A DNA stretch of 19,296 bases from an uncultured Clostridia bacterium (GTDB lineage Bacteria; Bacillota; Clostridia; Christensenellales; Aristaeellaceae): contig CAKUFI010000049.1 of assembly GCA_934647305.1 (NCBI GenBank), positions 1-19,296 on the forward strand, written 5' to 3'. The notes beneath the pieces are model-generated. The model did no database searches. It was given only the letters and a program-made list of their open reading frames with translations, and was not told the DNA's origin. A program made the position numbers and the translations under genes. How positions within the stretch are numbered: the stretch's first letter is position 1; each line of letters starts with the position of its first letter. This document shows, piece after piece, positions 1 through 7,461 of the stretch.

Positions 1-162
1 AAACTGGAGAGGGTGGCAGGGAGGCTGAAAACCCTTTGGGTTTTCAGGTTTCGCCCTTGGCGAAACTGCCGACAGCTTAAATCATAGATTTAAGCCGCGG
101 CACCTGGCCGGGGAGCTTGCTTCCCCGTCCACCAGCTTGTCAAAACCTTTTTTGACAAGCTG
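1..162 (+). repeat. Family A hairpin-cluster repeat, left copy (5' end beyond the window)
   Basis: Consecutive hairpins are visible. CTGAAAACCC at 25-34 pairs with 38-47 (3-nt loop). GTTTCGCC at 48-55 pairs with 59-66. TGCCG at 67-71 pairs with 98-102 around an inner stem, GCTTAAATC at 75-83 with 87-95. CGGGGA at 109-114 pairs with 122-127. CAGCTTGTCAAAA at 133-145 pairs with 150-162. GGTGG at 12-16 could close the domain by pairing with CCACC at 129-133. Nearly the same series, inverted, lies at 19011-19170, and a shortened version at 12840-13001. The 17-nt linker ACTGGAGAGGGTGGCAG (3-19) is identical in all three. The first bases resemble the end of the second hairpin of the right copy, so the element probably continues to the left. 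No protein is encoded. RNA versus DNA function is undecided. Confidence 0.85.
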
Positions 163-208
163 AGACCTCCATATGGGCATACGGAGAGGCATGTGCATTC
201 AGGGGCGG

Positions 209-2575
209 TCAGGTTTCGATGAAGTCGGACTCGCGCCAGATAGCGGACGAGCGCAGGGTCAGGTTCTGCTGCGGGCGCAGGCAAAGCGGTATGTCTGCCT
301 TCAGCGCGGGCAGGCTCAGCGTGCCGGCGAGCGGTTCGCGGCTGACATTGCGCAGCCGGAGCACGCAGCCGTTTCCGTCCTCGGCGGGCTTGAAGGCGTC
401 GAGGAGCACGTGTGCCGGGGCATGCAGTCCCTGATAGACCTCGGGCAGATTTCCGCGGTGGAAGGAGCCGAGGATGCGGTCGGGCGGGCACAAAAGCGAC
501 GCGGACAGCGCGCTCAGGCGATCCGGTTCGGTCTCGGGCGTGAGGGCCAGGCGAATACGGTGCTCGCCCTGCTCGGTCGCCTCGCAGTACTCGTCGCGCG
601 CGCCGAAGTGGTCGGCGAACAGCGGACTGCGCAGAAGGGTCAGGCGCACCTCACCCTCCCGCGCGCTGTAGGCCGTCAGCGCGTCGCTGGCCGCGCCCAG
701 GCCGCCCAGGCAGACCCAGCCCTGCATCGGCTGCTCCCTGCCGTCGGCTCGGCGGTCATAGAAGCCGCCGGGAATCGAGGCGACCTCCCCCTCCCCCGCA
801 AAGGGCGTGGGCAGGGCCAGCTTGAGCAGGCGATGGGCTTCGCGCCAGCAAACCTGCACGTCCAGATGCAGCTCGGGCAGGCCGCGGTAGAGCGTCATCG
901 TGACGAGGGCGGTCGAGTCGCCATATCTCAGGCGCGCGCGGCGGGAGACGAACACCTCGCCCTGCTGCTCGCAGTCGACACCTTCAAGGGCGAACTGGCC
1001 GACCGCCTGATCGAAGGTGAACACGCGGTGCGCCCAGGTGTCGCAGGCCGTCTCGTCGATCACCTGAAGAGAGACCGGCGCGCGCAGCAGCTCCCGGCCA
1101 TTTTTCCTGTCCAACAGGCGGCGGGGCAGGCCGTTTTCGCCGAACTCGACGCGCACGAAGTCGTTTTCCCAGGCATCGGGCGACTGCGCCTCGACCGGCC
1201 TTCCCTCGCCCCGGTGCAGGCGATACGTGCGCCAGCCCAGCGCGGGAATGCGGGCGAGGAACACGGTTTCCCACTTGTCGTGATCGCCGTTTGTGACCTG
1301 GCCGCGGGCGCGCTGACTGGGGACGGGATTTCCCGCCTCGTCGCGCACGGCGACTGCGTCCATGCCCGAGCGCAGCGGAACGATCAGCTCCTGCGCGGTC
1401 GGGTTGAACAGGGTAAGCGGCGTGCCGGCCTCGCCCGTCCACAGCAAACCCTCGACCTTGCCGCCCGTGGGCGCGCCGGTATCGATCTGCCAGGCGATCG
1501 TCTGAAGCGCCTGATTGGCCGCTTCGTCCGCCGCGAACACCGCACCGCCCAGCGCGCGCACCGCGTCCTCATAGGCGTCCCGAATGATGCAGCCGCCCAT
1601 CACGTCGTGGAACTGGTGGAAGCACACGATCTTCCAGGCGCGCGCGATCGGAGAGAAATCCATGGGATAACCCAGCGCCTGCGCGAGCGTCAGGTACTTT
1701 TCCGCTGCCCCCAGCCGTTCCTCGGCCAGGCGATTCAGGCGCTTGATCCGCGAAAGCGCGCTGTAGCAGCCGCTGGCGTGGTGCAGCAGCTCGTCCTCGA
1801 GCACGGGCAGCGCGGACGCGTCCAGCTCCTCGAAAAAGCGGTCGGGCGAGGAATAGCCGTACTCGCCGGGCGCGGACCGAGCGATGAGCGCATCCAGCGC
1901 GTCCAGATTGCGCCGGGTCGGGCCGCCGCCGTGGTTGCCCACGCCGTAGAAGCTCATGACCGGCTGGCTCTTCGCCAGCTTCGCCTCGGCCTGCGCCTTC
2001 TCCGCGGCCTCCTCGAAGGGGCGGGAGCAGTAGGGCTCGGGCACGCGGTACGCGGGGATACAGGTTCCGTCCGCGCCCTTCCACAGGAAGCTGCGCTCCT
2101 CGAAGGGGAAGGTCTTTTCATCGGGCAGGCTGGGGCGCATGAACACATAGGCGGAAAGCCCGCTCAGGCGGAGCAGCTGCGGCAGGGCGGCGCTGTGGCC
2201 GAAGGAGTCCACATTGTAGCCCACGCGGGCGGTGCGGCCGAACTTCTCCAGGTAGTAGCGCTGGGAATACAGCGCCTGGCGGGCAAAGGACTCGGCCGAG
2301 GGCAGGTTGCAGTCGGGCTGTATGCACCAGCCGCCTGTGATGACCCAGCGGCCCTCCGCCACGCGTGCGCGGATCTCCTCGAACATACCCGGATCGAGCC
2401 GCTCGACCCACTCATAGTACTGCGCGCCGGCGCAGGTGAACACGTAGTCGGGATACTCGCTGAGGCGGTCGAGCGCGCTGCGGAAGGTGGACAGCACCTC
2501 CGAGCAGCCCTCCGTCCAGCGCCACAGCCAGACCGGATCGAGGTGCGCGTTGCCGATCAGGTGAACCTTCGTCAT
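209..2575 (-). CDS. Alpha-mannosidase, glycoside hydrolase family 38
   Basis: This 788-residue protein should hydrolyse terminal alpha-linked mannose from glycans as a zinc-dependent retaining enzyme. The N-terminal NAHLDPVW motif supplies His11 and Asp13 as metal ligands. NVDSFGHSAALPQLL carries the expected nucleophile Asp123. GVGNHGGGPT (211-220) and FHQFHD (319-324) are further GH38 signatures, and beta-sandwich domains follow to the C-terminus. There is no signal peptide or membrane segment, so it is probably cytoplasmic and acts on imported oligosaccharides. I chose the ATG at 2575 because AAAAGGAGAAAAACC lies directly before it and the family usually begins close to the HLD motif. An ATG 11 codons upstream falls in the promoter/leader and lacks a comparable ribosome site. 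It is a single gene, divergent from nfnAB. The exact linkage specificity cannot be read from sequence. Confidence 0.93.
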   Translation of the reverse strand: MTKVHLIGNAHLDPVWLWRWTEGCSEVLSTFRSALDRLSEYPDYVFTCAGAQYYEWVERLDPGMFEEIRARVAEGRWVITGGWCIQPDCNLPSAESFARQALYSQRYYLEKFGRTARVGYNVDSFGHSAALPQLLRLSGLSAYVFMRPSLPDEKTFPFEERSFLWKGADGTCIPAYRVPEPYCSRPFEEAAEKAQAEAKLAKSQPVMSFYGVGNHGGGPTRRNLDALDALIARSAPGEYGYSSPDRFFEELDASALPVLEDELLHHASGCYSALSRIKRLNRLAEERLGAAEKYLTLAQALGYPMDFSPIARAWKIVCFHQFHDVMGGCIIRDAYEDAVRALGGAVFAADEAANQALQTIAWQIDTGAPTGGKVEGLLWTGEAGTPLTLFNPTAQELIVPLRSGMDAVAVRDEAGNPVPSQRARGQVTNGDHDKWETVFLARIPALGWRTYRLHRGEGRPVEAQSPDAWENDFVRVEFGENGLPRRLLDRKNGRELLRAPVSLQVIDETACDTWAHRVFTFDQAVGQFALEGVDCEQQGEVFVSRRARLRYGDSTALVTMTLYRGLPELHLDVQVCWREAHRLLKLALPTPFAGEGEVASIPGGFYDRRADGREQPMQGWVCLGGLGAASDALTAYSAREGEVRLTLLRSPLFADHFGARDEYCEATEQGEHRIRLALTPETEPDRLSALSASLLCPPDRILGSFHRGNLPEVYQGLHAPAHVLLDAFKPAEDGNGCVLRLRNVSREPLAGTLSLPALKADIPLCLRPQQNLTLRSSAIWRESDFIET

Positions 2576-2611
2576 GGTTTTTCTCCTTTTCCTGTGTTTT
2601 TCACTCATCGT

Positions 2612-2640
2612 ATTATACCGCCCGGAGCACCCGGACGCAA
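2612..2640 (-). promoter_or_regulatory. Sigma-A type promoter of the GH38 gene
   Basis: On the minus strand, -35 TTGCGT (2635-2640) and a perfect -10 TATAAT (2612-2617) are separated by exactly 17 bp. Transcription would begin near 2605, about 30 nt before the chosen ATG. It is back to back with the nfnAB promoter, so both genes share a 289-bp control region. No operator is obvious. Confidence 0.8.
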
Positions 2641-2695
2641 GTGGTTATAAACTTTTTGTAAGAGCGCTTATTCATTATTTGAAAAGCCCTCAGCC

Positions 2696-2724
2696 TTGAA
2701 ATAGGCGTGCCTGAGTGATATAAT
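2696..2724 (+). promoter_or_regulatory. Sigma-A type promoter of nfnAB
   Basis: TTGAAA (2696-2701) and a perfect TATAAT (2719-2724) are 17 bp apart. The predicted start near 2731 leaves a leader of about 134 nt before nfnA, long for a simple 5' UTR. Confidence 0.82.
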
Positions 2725-2730
2725 AAAGAC

Positions 2731-2864
2731 GTTGTGTAAGGAGGTTACTCTGCGCCCCGCGCGCGGAGCGTCTGCCATGTTCTGAACGCCGCCGCCCGCG
2801 CATAAAGCGCCGGACGAGCGCCAGAATATATTCTCAAAGACATGCTAAGGGAGGATATGAAGCC
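2731..2864 (+). promoter_or_regulatory. Long 5' leader of nfnAB with an orphan Shine-Dalgarno and mini-ORFs
   Basis: The leader contains a perfect ribosome site AAGGAGGT (2738-2745) only a few bases after the predicted transcript start, but no ATG, GTG or TTG follows at a usable distance. A CTG at 2750 would open a 12-codon frame that ends in TGA at 2783. Just before nfnA, a three-codon frame (ATG 2857, TGA 2866-2868) overlaps the nfnA GTG start. The middle is GC-rich and could fold. I do not recognise a riboswitch class. Whether either mini-ORF is translated is inference. Confidence 0.35.
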
Positions 2865-3704
2865 GTGAACAAGATTCTGGAAAAAAAGTGCCTGAACCCG
2901 ACCGTCACGCTGATGCGGGTCGAGGCGCCTCTGGTGGCGCGCAAGGCCGAGCCGGGACAGTTTATCATTTTACGCGTGAGTGAGGATGGTGAGCGCATTC
3001 CGCTGACCGTGGCCGACTATGACCGCGAAAAGGGCACCGTGACCATCATCTTCCAGGTGGTGGGCGCGACGACCGAGAAGCTCAATCACCTCAGCGAGGG
3101 CGATTACATTCACGACTTCGTGGGCCCGCTGGGCCGCGCGACGCACACCGAGGGCCTGCACAAGGTCGCGGTCGTCGGCGGCGGCGTGGGCTGCGCCATC
3201 GCCTATCCCGTGACCAAGAAGCTGCACGAGGAGGGCTGCGAGGTGCACGCCATCGTGGGCTTCCGCAACAAGGATCTGGTCATCCTCGAGGACGAGTTCG
3301 AGAAGTCCTCTTCCCGCCTGGTGCGCATGAGCGACGACGGCAGCTGGGGCGAAAAGGGCCTGGTCACCGACGCGCTCAAGAAGCTGATCGAGTCGGGTGA
3401 GCAGTATGACGAGGTCATTACCATCGGCCCGCTGATCATGATGAAGTTCGTCTGCAAGCTGACCGAGCAGTATGGTATCAAGACCGTCGCCAGCATGAAC
3501 CCGATCATGATCGACGGCACCGGCATGTGCGGCGGCTGCCGGCTGACCGTGGGCGGCAAGACCCGGTTCGCCTGCGTCGACGGCCCCGAGTTCGACGGCC
3601 ATGAGATCGACTTCGACGAGGCCATCTCCCGCGGCTCGACCTATCGCGAGTTTGAACGCCATGCATACGAAGAGACCTGCAACCTGTTCAAAGAGGTGAA
3701 GTAA
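2865..3704 (+). CDS. nfnA: NfnA: NADH-dependent ferredoxin:NADP+ oxidoreductase, small subunit
   Basis: 279 residues of the FAD/NAD-binding ferredoxin-reductase fold, as in SudB and dihydroorotate dehydrogenase electron-transfer subunits. The N-terminal half is the FAD-binding barrel. VAVVGGGVGCAIAYPV (around residue 103) is the nucleotide-binding loop. The C-terminal DGTGMCGGC with Cys222, Cys225 and Cys237 plus Asp217 fits the unusual three-Cys/one-Asp [2Fe-2S] site described for NfnA. With NfnB it forms the cytoplasmic bifurcating complex that couples ferredoxin and NADH oxidation to NADP+ reduction. The start is GTG at 2865, about 10 nt after AAGGGAGG, and the first residues match the family. 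nfnB follows after a single base, so the two are co-transcribed and probably translationally coupled. Confidence 0.92.
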   Translation: MNKILEKKCLNPTVTLMRVEAPLVARKAEPGQFIILRVSEDGERIPLTVADYDREKGTVTIIFQVVGATTEKLNHLSEGDYIHDFVGPLGRATHTEGLHKVAVVGGGVGCAIAYPVTKKLHEEGCEVHAIVGFRNKDLVILEDEFEKSSSRLVRMSDDGSWGEKGLVTDALKKLIESGEQYDEVITIGPLIMMKFVCKLTEQYGIKTVASMNPIMIDGTGMCGGCRLTVGGKTRFACVDGPEFDGHEIDFDEAISRGSTYREFERHAYEETCNLFKEVK

Positions 3705-3705
3705 C

Positions 3706-5100
3706 ATGCCGAATATGTCGCTGAAGAAGAATCCCATGCCCTCCCAGAGCCCTGAGGAGCGCAGCAAGAATTATAAAGAGGTCGCCTTGGGCTACACCCG
3801 CGAGCAGGCCATCGACGAGGCGCAGCGCTGCCTGCACTGCAAGAACAGACCCTGCGTGAGCGGCTGCCCGGTGCGCATTCACATCCCGGATTTCATCGCC
3901 AAGGTGGCCGAGGGCGAGTTTGAAGAGGCCTATCAGATCATCTCCCAGTCCTCCTCCCTGCCCGCCGTCTGCGGCCGCGTGTGCCCGCAGGAGAGCCAGT
4001 GCGAGATGCACTGCGTGCGCGGCATCAAGGGCGAGCCGGTCGCCATCGGCCGTCTGGAGCGCTTCGTGGCCGACTGGCACAACGCCCACAGCGAGGCCGC
4101 CCCTGCCGTGCCTGAGCAGAACGGTCACAAGGTCGCGGTGATCGGCTCCGGCCCCTCCGGCTTGACCTGCGCGGGCGACCTGGCCAAGAAGGGCTACAAG
4201 GTCACCGTGTTCGAGGCGCTGCATACCGCCGGCGGCGTGCTGGTGTACGGCATTCCCGAGTTCCGCCTGCCCAAGAGCATCGTGCAGAAGGAGATCGACT
4301 CGCTGCGCGCGCTGGGTGTGGACGTGGAGACCAACGTGGTCATCGGCAAGACCATCACCATCGACGAGCTGATGAGCGAGTACGGCTACGAGGCCGTGTT
4401 TATCGGCTCGGGCGCGGGCCTGCCCAAGTTCATGGGCATTCCGGGCGAGAACCTCAAGGGCGTGTATTCGGCCAACGAGTTTTTGACCCGTATCAACCTG
4501 ATGAAGGCGTACAAGCCGGTGTGCGACACCCCGATTCAGCACGGCAAGCATGTCGCGGTCGTCGGCGGCGGCAATGTGGCCATGGACGCGGCCCGCTGCG
4601 CGCGTCGACTGGGCGCGGAGGTCACCGTGATCTACCGCCGCACCGAGGCTGAGCTGCCCGCCCGCCGTGAAGAGGTCGAGCACGCGATGGAAGAGGGCAT
4701 CGAGTTCAGGTTCCTGACCAACCCGGTCGAGGTGCTCGCCGGCGAGCAGGGCTGGATGCGCGGCGTGCGCTGCCAGCGGATGGAGCTGGGCGAGCCGGAC
4801 GCTTCCGGACGCCGTCGTCCGGTGGCGGTCGAGGGCAGCGAGTTCGACCTGGAGATGGACTGCATGATCATGGCGCTGGGCACCTCGCCCAACCCGCTCA
4901 TCAAGTCCACCACCCAGGGCCTTGAAACCCAGAAGTGGGGCGGCATCGTGGCCGACGAGGCGACCGGTCTGACCTCCCGCGAGGGCATCTACGCGGGCGG
5001 CGACGCGGTGACCGGCGCGGCGACCGTCATACTGGCCATGGGCGCGGGCAAGAACGCCGCCGCGGCCATCGACGAGTACATCCAGAGCAAGAACAAATAG
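3706..5100 (+). CDS. nfnB: NfnB: NADPH-dependent bifurcating oxidoreductase large subunit (glutamate synthase small-chain-like)
   Basis: 464 residues. The N-terminal iron-sulfur domain has CLHCKNRPCVSGCP (Cys42, 45, 50, 54) and CGRVCPQESQCEMHC (Cys89, 93, 99, 103) for two [4Fe-4S] clusters. IGSGPSG (146-152) is the FAD-binding Rossmann motif. VVGGGNVAMDAARCA (near 286) is the NADPH-binding motif. The ending GIYAGGDAVTGAATVILAM is the conserved flavoprotein GD motif. The family includes GltD/GltA, but no large glutamate synthase subunit is present and the partner is NfnA, so NfnB is the better call. The complex interconverts NADH plus NADPH with reduced ferredoxin in anaerobes. A weak ribosome site (AGAGGTGAAG) sits inside the end of nfnA, consistent with coupling. 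A terminator follows. Confidence 0.93.
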   Translation: MPNMSLKKNPMPSQSPEERSKNYKEVALGYTREQAIDEAQRCLHCKNRPCVSGCPVRIHIPDFIAKVAEGEFEEAYQIISQSSSLPAVCGRVCPQESQCEMHCVRGIKGEPVAIGRLERFVADWHNAHSEAAPAVPEQNGHKVAVIGSGPSGLTCAGDLAKKGYKVTVFEALHTAGGVLVYGIPEFRLPKSIVQKEIDSLRALGVDVETNVVIGKTITIDELMSEYGYEAVFIGSGAGLPKFMGIPGENLKGVYSANEFLTRINLMKAYKPVCDTPIQHGKHVAVVGGGNVAMDAARCARRLGAEVTVIYRRTEAELPARREEVEHAMEEGIEFRFLTNPVEVLAGEQGWMRGVRCQRMELGEPDASGRRRPVAVEGSEFDLEMDCMIMALGTSPNPLIKSTTQGLETQKWGGIVADEATGLTSREGIYAGGDAVTGAATVILAMGAGKNAAAAIDEYIQSKNK

Positions 5101-5109
5101 CGTAAAGCG

Positions 5110-5143
5110 AGCGAGTCGCCTGAAAAACGGGCGGCTCGCTTTG
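5110..5143 (+). terminator. Probable rho-independent terminator after nfnB
   Basis: AGCGAGTCGCC (5110-5120) pairs with 5130-5140 over 11 bp with one G-U, with a 9-nt loop, followed by only a short T run (5140-5142). The stem is strong but the T tract is weak, so some read-through into the next gene, 66 bp away, is possible. Confidence 0.65.
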
Positions 5144-5166
5144 TATCATATAAAAAGGAGAAACGG

Positions 5167-5697
5167 ATGGCAGACAGACTGAGCTTTCGGGCGGCGAGGC
5201 CTGAGGACGCGGAAACCCTATGCGCCTGGTGGAATGACGGGGCGGTGATGGCGCACGCGGGCTTTCCGCGGGGACTGGGTACGACCGCGCAGGCGGTGCG
5301 GAAGAAGATTCTCGCCGAGAGCGACGGGGGCGTTCGCAGGTACCTGATCGAATACGACTGCGCGCCCGTCGGCGAGATGAGCGCGCGCAGCCTGGGCGGG
5401 CGGACGTGCGAGATCGGCATCAAGCTGTGCAGGGCGGAATATCAGAACCGGGGACTGGGCAAGGTCATCCTGAGCCGGCTGATTCGCTTCCTGCTGGACG
5501 GGCGCGGCTTTGAGCGAATCGTACTGAGCACCACCCCCGAGAACCTGCGCGCGCGGCACGTCTATGAGCGGCTGGGCTTTTGCGAGCTGCGCCTGAACGA
5601 AGACTCCTGGGTCGATCAGGAAGGAAACCCGCGTTTGTCGGTGGAGTACGAGCTGACGCGGGAAACCTTCAGAGACCTTGATCGGACGGTCGTCTGA
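5167..5697 (+). CDS. GNAT family N-acetyltransferase
   Basis: 176 residues with the single-domain GNAT fold. The acetyl-CoA pyrophosphate loop is QNRGLGKV (93-100), preceded by the conserved beta4 strand (CEIGIKLCRAEY). A later ENLRARHVYERLGF is the usual helix alpha4/beta7 end. The overall form resembles RimJ/RimL-like enzymes that acetylate amines on small molecules or protein N-termini. The substrate cannot be inferred. The start ATG is preceded by AAAAAGGAGAAACGG. It lies after the nfn terminator and before its own terminator, whose left arm overlaps the last codons. No clear separate promoter is visible, so it may depend on nfn read-through. Confidence 0.87.
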   Translation: MADRLSFRAARPEDAETLCAWWNDGAVMAHAGFPRGLGTTAQAVRKKILAESDGGVRRYLIEYDCAPVGEMSARSLGGRTCEIGIKLCRAEYQNRGLGKVILSRLIRFLLDGRGFERIVLSTTPENLRARHVYERLGFCELRLNEDSWVDQEGNPRLSVEYELTRETFRDLDRTVV

Positions 5698-5713
5698 ATA
5701 ACGGCCGTTTTTT
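5685..5713 (+). terminator. Rho-independent terminator of the GNAT gene
   Basis: ACGGTCGT (5686-5693) pairs with 5701-5708 over 8 bp with one G-U, a 7-nt loop, then TTTTTT (5708-5713). The stop codon TGA (5695-5697) is inside the loop, so the terminator is built into the gene end. Confidence 0.8.
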
Positions 5714-5736
5714 GCAGGCGGCCTCTCCCCCACCCC

Positions 5737-5765
5737 TTGACACTCGGGAAAAATGCTGGTATACT
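5737..5765 (+). promoter_or_regulatory. Near-consensus sigma-A promoter of the Eis-like gene
   Basis: A perfect -35 TTGACA (5737-5742) and -10 TATACT (5760-5765) are exactly 17 bp apart, the best promoter in the window. The predicted transcript start, near 5772, lies after the ATG at 5753, so that ATG cannot be the start used from this promoter. This fixes the downstream TTG as the likely start. Confidence 0.88.
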
Positions 5766-5794
5766 GGCAAAAACGATCTGAAGGGGGAGTTGGT

Positions 5795-6973
5795 TTGATC
5801 GTACGGCCGCTGCGGATGGACGAAATCATCCAGGCAGAATACAACCGATGCATCTGTTTCAAAATGAATGTGGACTTTGAGGCGCGCCGCCGGGAAATCG
5901 CCGAGGGCAGGGATTCGGTCGAGGGGCGCTGGGGCGCGTTCGACGAGGACGGCACGCTGCTGTCCTACGTGATGAGCAACCCGTTCACCGTGTACTTCGA
6001 CGGCCACGCCGTGCCCTGCGGCGGCATCGGGAGCGTCACCACGCTGCCCGAGCACAGAAACCGCGGCGGGATTCGCGCCATCATGGAGCATATTCTGCGT
6101 TCCGGGCGCGAAAACGGCGAGGTCTTCTCGATCCTCCACCCGTTTTCCGCCGAGTTTTACCGCAAGTTCGGCTATGAGTGCGCCGACGGCTGCTACAGTC
6201 ACACCCTGCCCGTCAGGGAGCTGGCCGCCTGGAGGCACACCGGCTGGACGCGCCGCCTGCGCATGGGAGACGAGCCCGACCTGTCCGAGGTGGGACGGCT
6301 GACCGACCGCTTCGCCCGGCGCTACAACCTGTGCCTGACGCGCGACGACCCCTTCCTGCGGCGCAGGCGCTTTAAGCCGAGCGACGAGCAGGCGCTCAAC
6401 CAGCACCGGTTCGCCTACCTGCTGGGCGACGACGAGGGCGCGAAGGCGTACCTGCTGTACACGGCCGCGGAAGACCGCATGCTGGCCGTACAGGACGTGG
6501 CCTACGACGGCGCGGAGGGACTGCACATGCTGCTGGGCTTCCTGAGCCGGATGAGCGCCGACTACCAGAGCGTCGCGCTCTGCCTGCCCGAGGACGCGTA
6601 TCTGCCCGCGCTCGTGCCCAACCCCGCCTCTGTGCGAACCGTCCGCAGCAACGGCCTGATGGCGCGGGTGGTGCACGTAGAGAAGGCGCTCGCCCTGGCA
6701 AAGAAGCCGGAGGGACTTCGCGTGGTCGTCGAGGTGCTCGACGACGCGCTGCCCGAAAACAGCGGGCGCTACCTGGTCACGGACGAAGGGGTCTCCCGCA
6801 CCGACGAGCAGCCTGACCTCACCGCTGACGTCCGCGTCTTTACGCAGATCATACTGGGCTACATCAGCCTGGATACCGCGCTGCTGCGGCGCGACCTGAC
6901 CTTGCACAAAAACCGCGGGCAGCTCGAGCGCTTCTTCGTGCGCAAGCCGATCTTCTGCTGGGAGGCGTTCTAA
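5795..6973 (+). CDS. Eis-like GNAT N-acetyltransferase with C-terminal SCP2-like domain
   Basis: 392 residues with the tripartite plan of the Eis family: an N-terminal GNAT domain, a second GNAT-like domain and a C-terminal sterol-carrier-like fold. HRNRGGIRAI (87-96) is the acetyl-CoA loop after SVTTLPE. FYRKFGYE supplies Tyr127, matching the general acid of characterised Eis. The protein ends in Phe (CWEAF), as in Mycobacterium tuberculosis Eis, where the terminal carboxylate takes part in catalysis. Eis enzymes acetylate multiple amines of aminoglycosides and other polyamines; clostridial homologues are mostly uncharacterised, so resistance is not implied. The start is TTG at 5795, 5-8 nt after AGGGGGAG. 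The upstream ATG lies within the promoter. It is a single gene with its own promoter and terminator. Confidence 0.87.
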   Translation: MIVRPLRMDEIIQAEYNRCICFKMNVDFEARRREIAEGRDSVEGRWGAFDEDGTLLSYVMSNPFTVYFDGHAVPCGGIGSVTTLPEHRNRGGIRAIMEHILRSGRENGEVFSILHPFSAEFYRKFGYECADGCYSHTLPVRELAAWRHTGWTRRLRMGDEPDLSEVGRLTDRFARRYNLCLTRDDPFLRRRRFKPSDEQALNQHRFAYLLGDDEGAKAYLLYTAAEDRMLAVQDVAYDGAEGLHMLLGFLSRMSADYQSVALCLPEDAYLPALVPNPASVRTVRSNGLMARVVHVEKALALAKKPEGLRVVVEVLDDALPENSGRYLVTDEGVSRTDEQPDLTADVRVFTQIILGYISLDTALLRRDLTLHKNRGQLERFFVRKPIFCWEAF

Positions 6974-6980
6974 GACACGC

Positions 6981-7013
6981 ATCCCCTCCGGGTTATCCGG
7001 AGGGGATACTTTT
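6981..7013 (+). terminator. Rho-independent terminator of the Eis-like gene
   Basis: ATCCCCTCCGG (6981-6991) pairs perfectly with 6997-7007 (11 bp, 5-nt loop), followed by TTTT at 7010-7013. On the minus strand no T tract follows the stem, so it would serve the convergent operon only weakly. Confidence 0.82.
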
Positions 7014-7456
7014 CACCATTGCCTGACCATTTCCAGCTCGGAGAGGGTCTCCGTGATCGGGTTCGAGCGGCCTGACAGCCGAAAGCCATATCTTACGTAC
7101 AGCGCCTGCGCGCGAAGGTTGTTATCCAGCACGTACAGCCGGGGCAGACCCGCGCACTGACTGACGGCGAATCGTAGCAGCTCCGTGCCGCAGCCCCTGT
7201 TCTGCTCGGCAGGCAGCACGTACAGGTTCTCGATCAGGCTGTCCCCGACCGAAACGACGCCGACCGGGGCGTGCCTCACGAGCAGGTACACGCGCTTGCC
7301 CGCCTGCATTTCCGCGCGCAGACAGGCCTGCTGATGCTCGACCGTATGCCGGCGCACGAATTCCTCGCTGCAAAAGGCGCGGTGCGAGTCCTGCCAGGAC
7401 AGCGCGTGAATCCTCGCGGCGACGGCAAGGTTCGTCTCATTCACCGTGACGATCAC
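7013..7456 (-). CDS. Small GNAT family N-acetyltransferase
   Basis: 147 residues with a complete GNAT core. The acetyl-CoA loop is QNRGCGTELL (85-94) after the beta4 strand IENLYVLPAE. LYVLDNNLRAQALYVRYGF is the typical C-terminal alpha4/beta7 segment. The N-terminal WQDSHRAFCSEEFV resembles many Firmicute single-domain acetyltransferases. The frame is open much farther upstream, but that part overlaps the SIS gene. The GTG at 7456 lies 5 bp after the SIS stop and fits translational coupling; the ribosome site is weak. GTG at 7444 is an alternative. It is the last gene of the ABC-SIS-GNAT operon. Its substrate is unknown. Confidence 0.82.
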   Translation of the reverse strand: MIVTVNETNLAVAARIHALSWQDSHRAFCSEEFVRRHTVEHQQACLRAEMQAGKRVYLLVRHAPVGVVSVGDSLIENLYVLPAEQNRGCGTELLRFAVSQCAGLPRLYVLDNNLRAQALYVRYGFRLSGRSNPITETLSELEMVRQW

Positions 7457-7461
7457 GGCGC

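Noticed and set aside
133..162. Rho-independent terminator for the GH38 gene formed by the 13-bp terminal hairpin
   Set aside because: The T run lies within the hairpin and no T tract follows the stem on the minus strand, so it does not fit an intrinsic terminator, although a weaker role cannot be excluded.
1..170. CRISPR array or attC-like site
   Set aside because: The hairpins differ in sequence and spacing, there is no repeat-spacer periodicity, and no cas or integrase gene is present.
173..2650. An 825-codon plus-strand frame opposite the mannosidase
   Set aside because: It is the antisense shadow of the GH38 gene, which has catalytic motifs, a promoter and a ribosome site.
5795..6973. 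Aminoglycoside resistance gene
   Set aside because: The protein has Eis architecture, but resistance in mycobacteria depends on overexpression and specific pocket residues; homology alone does not support it.
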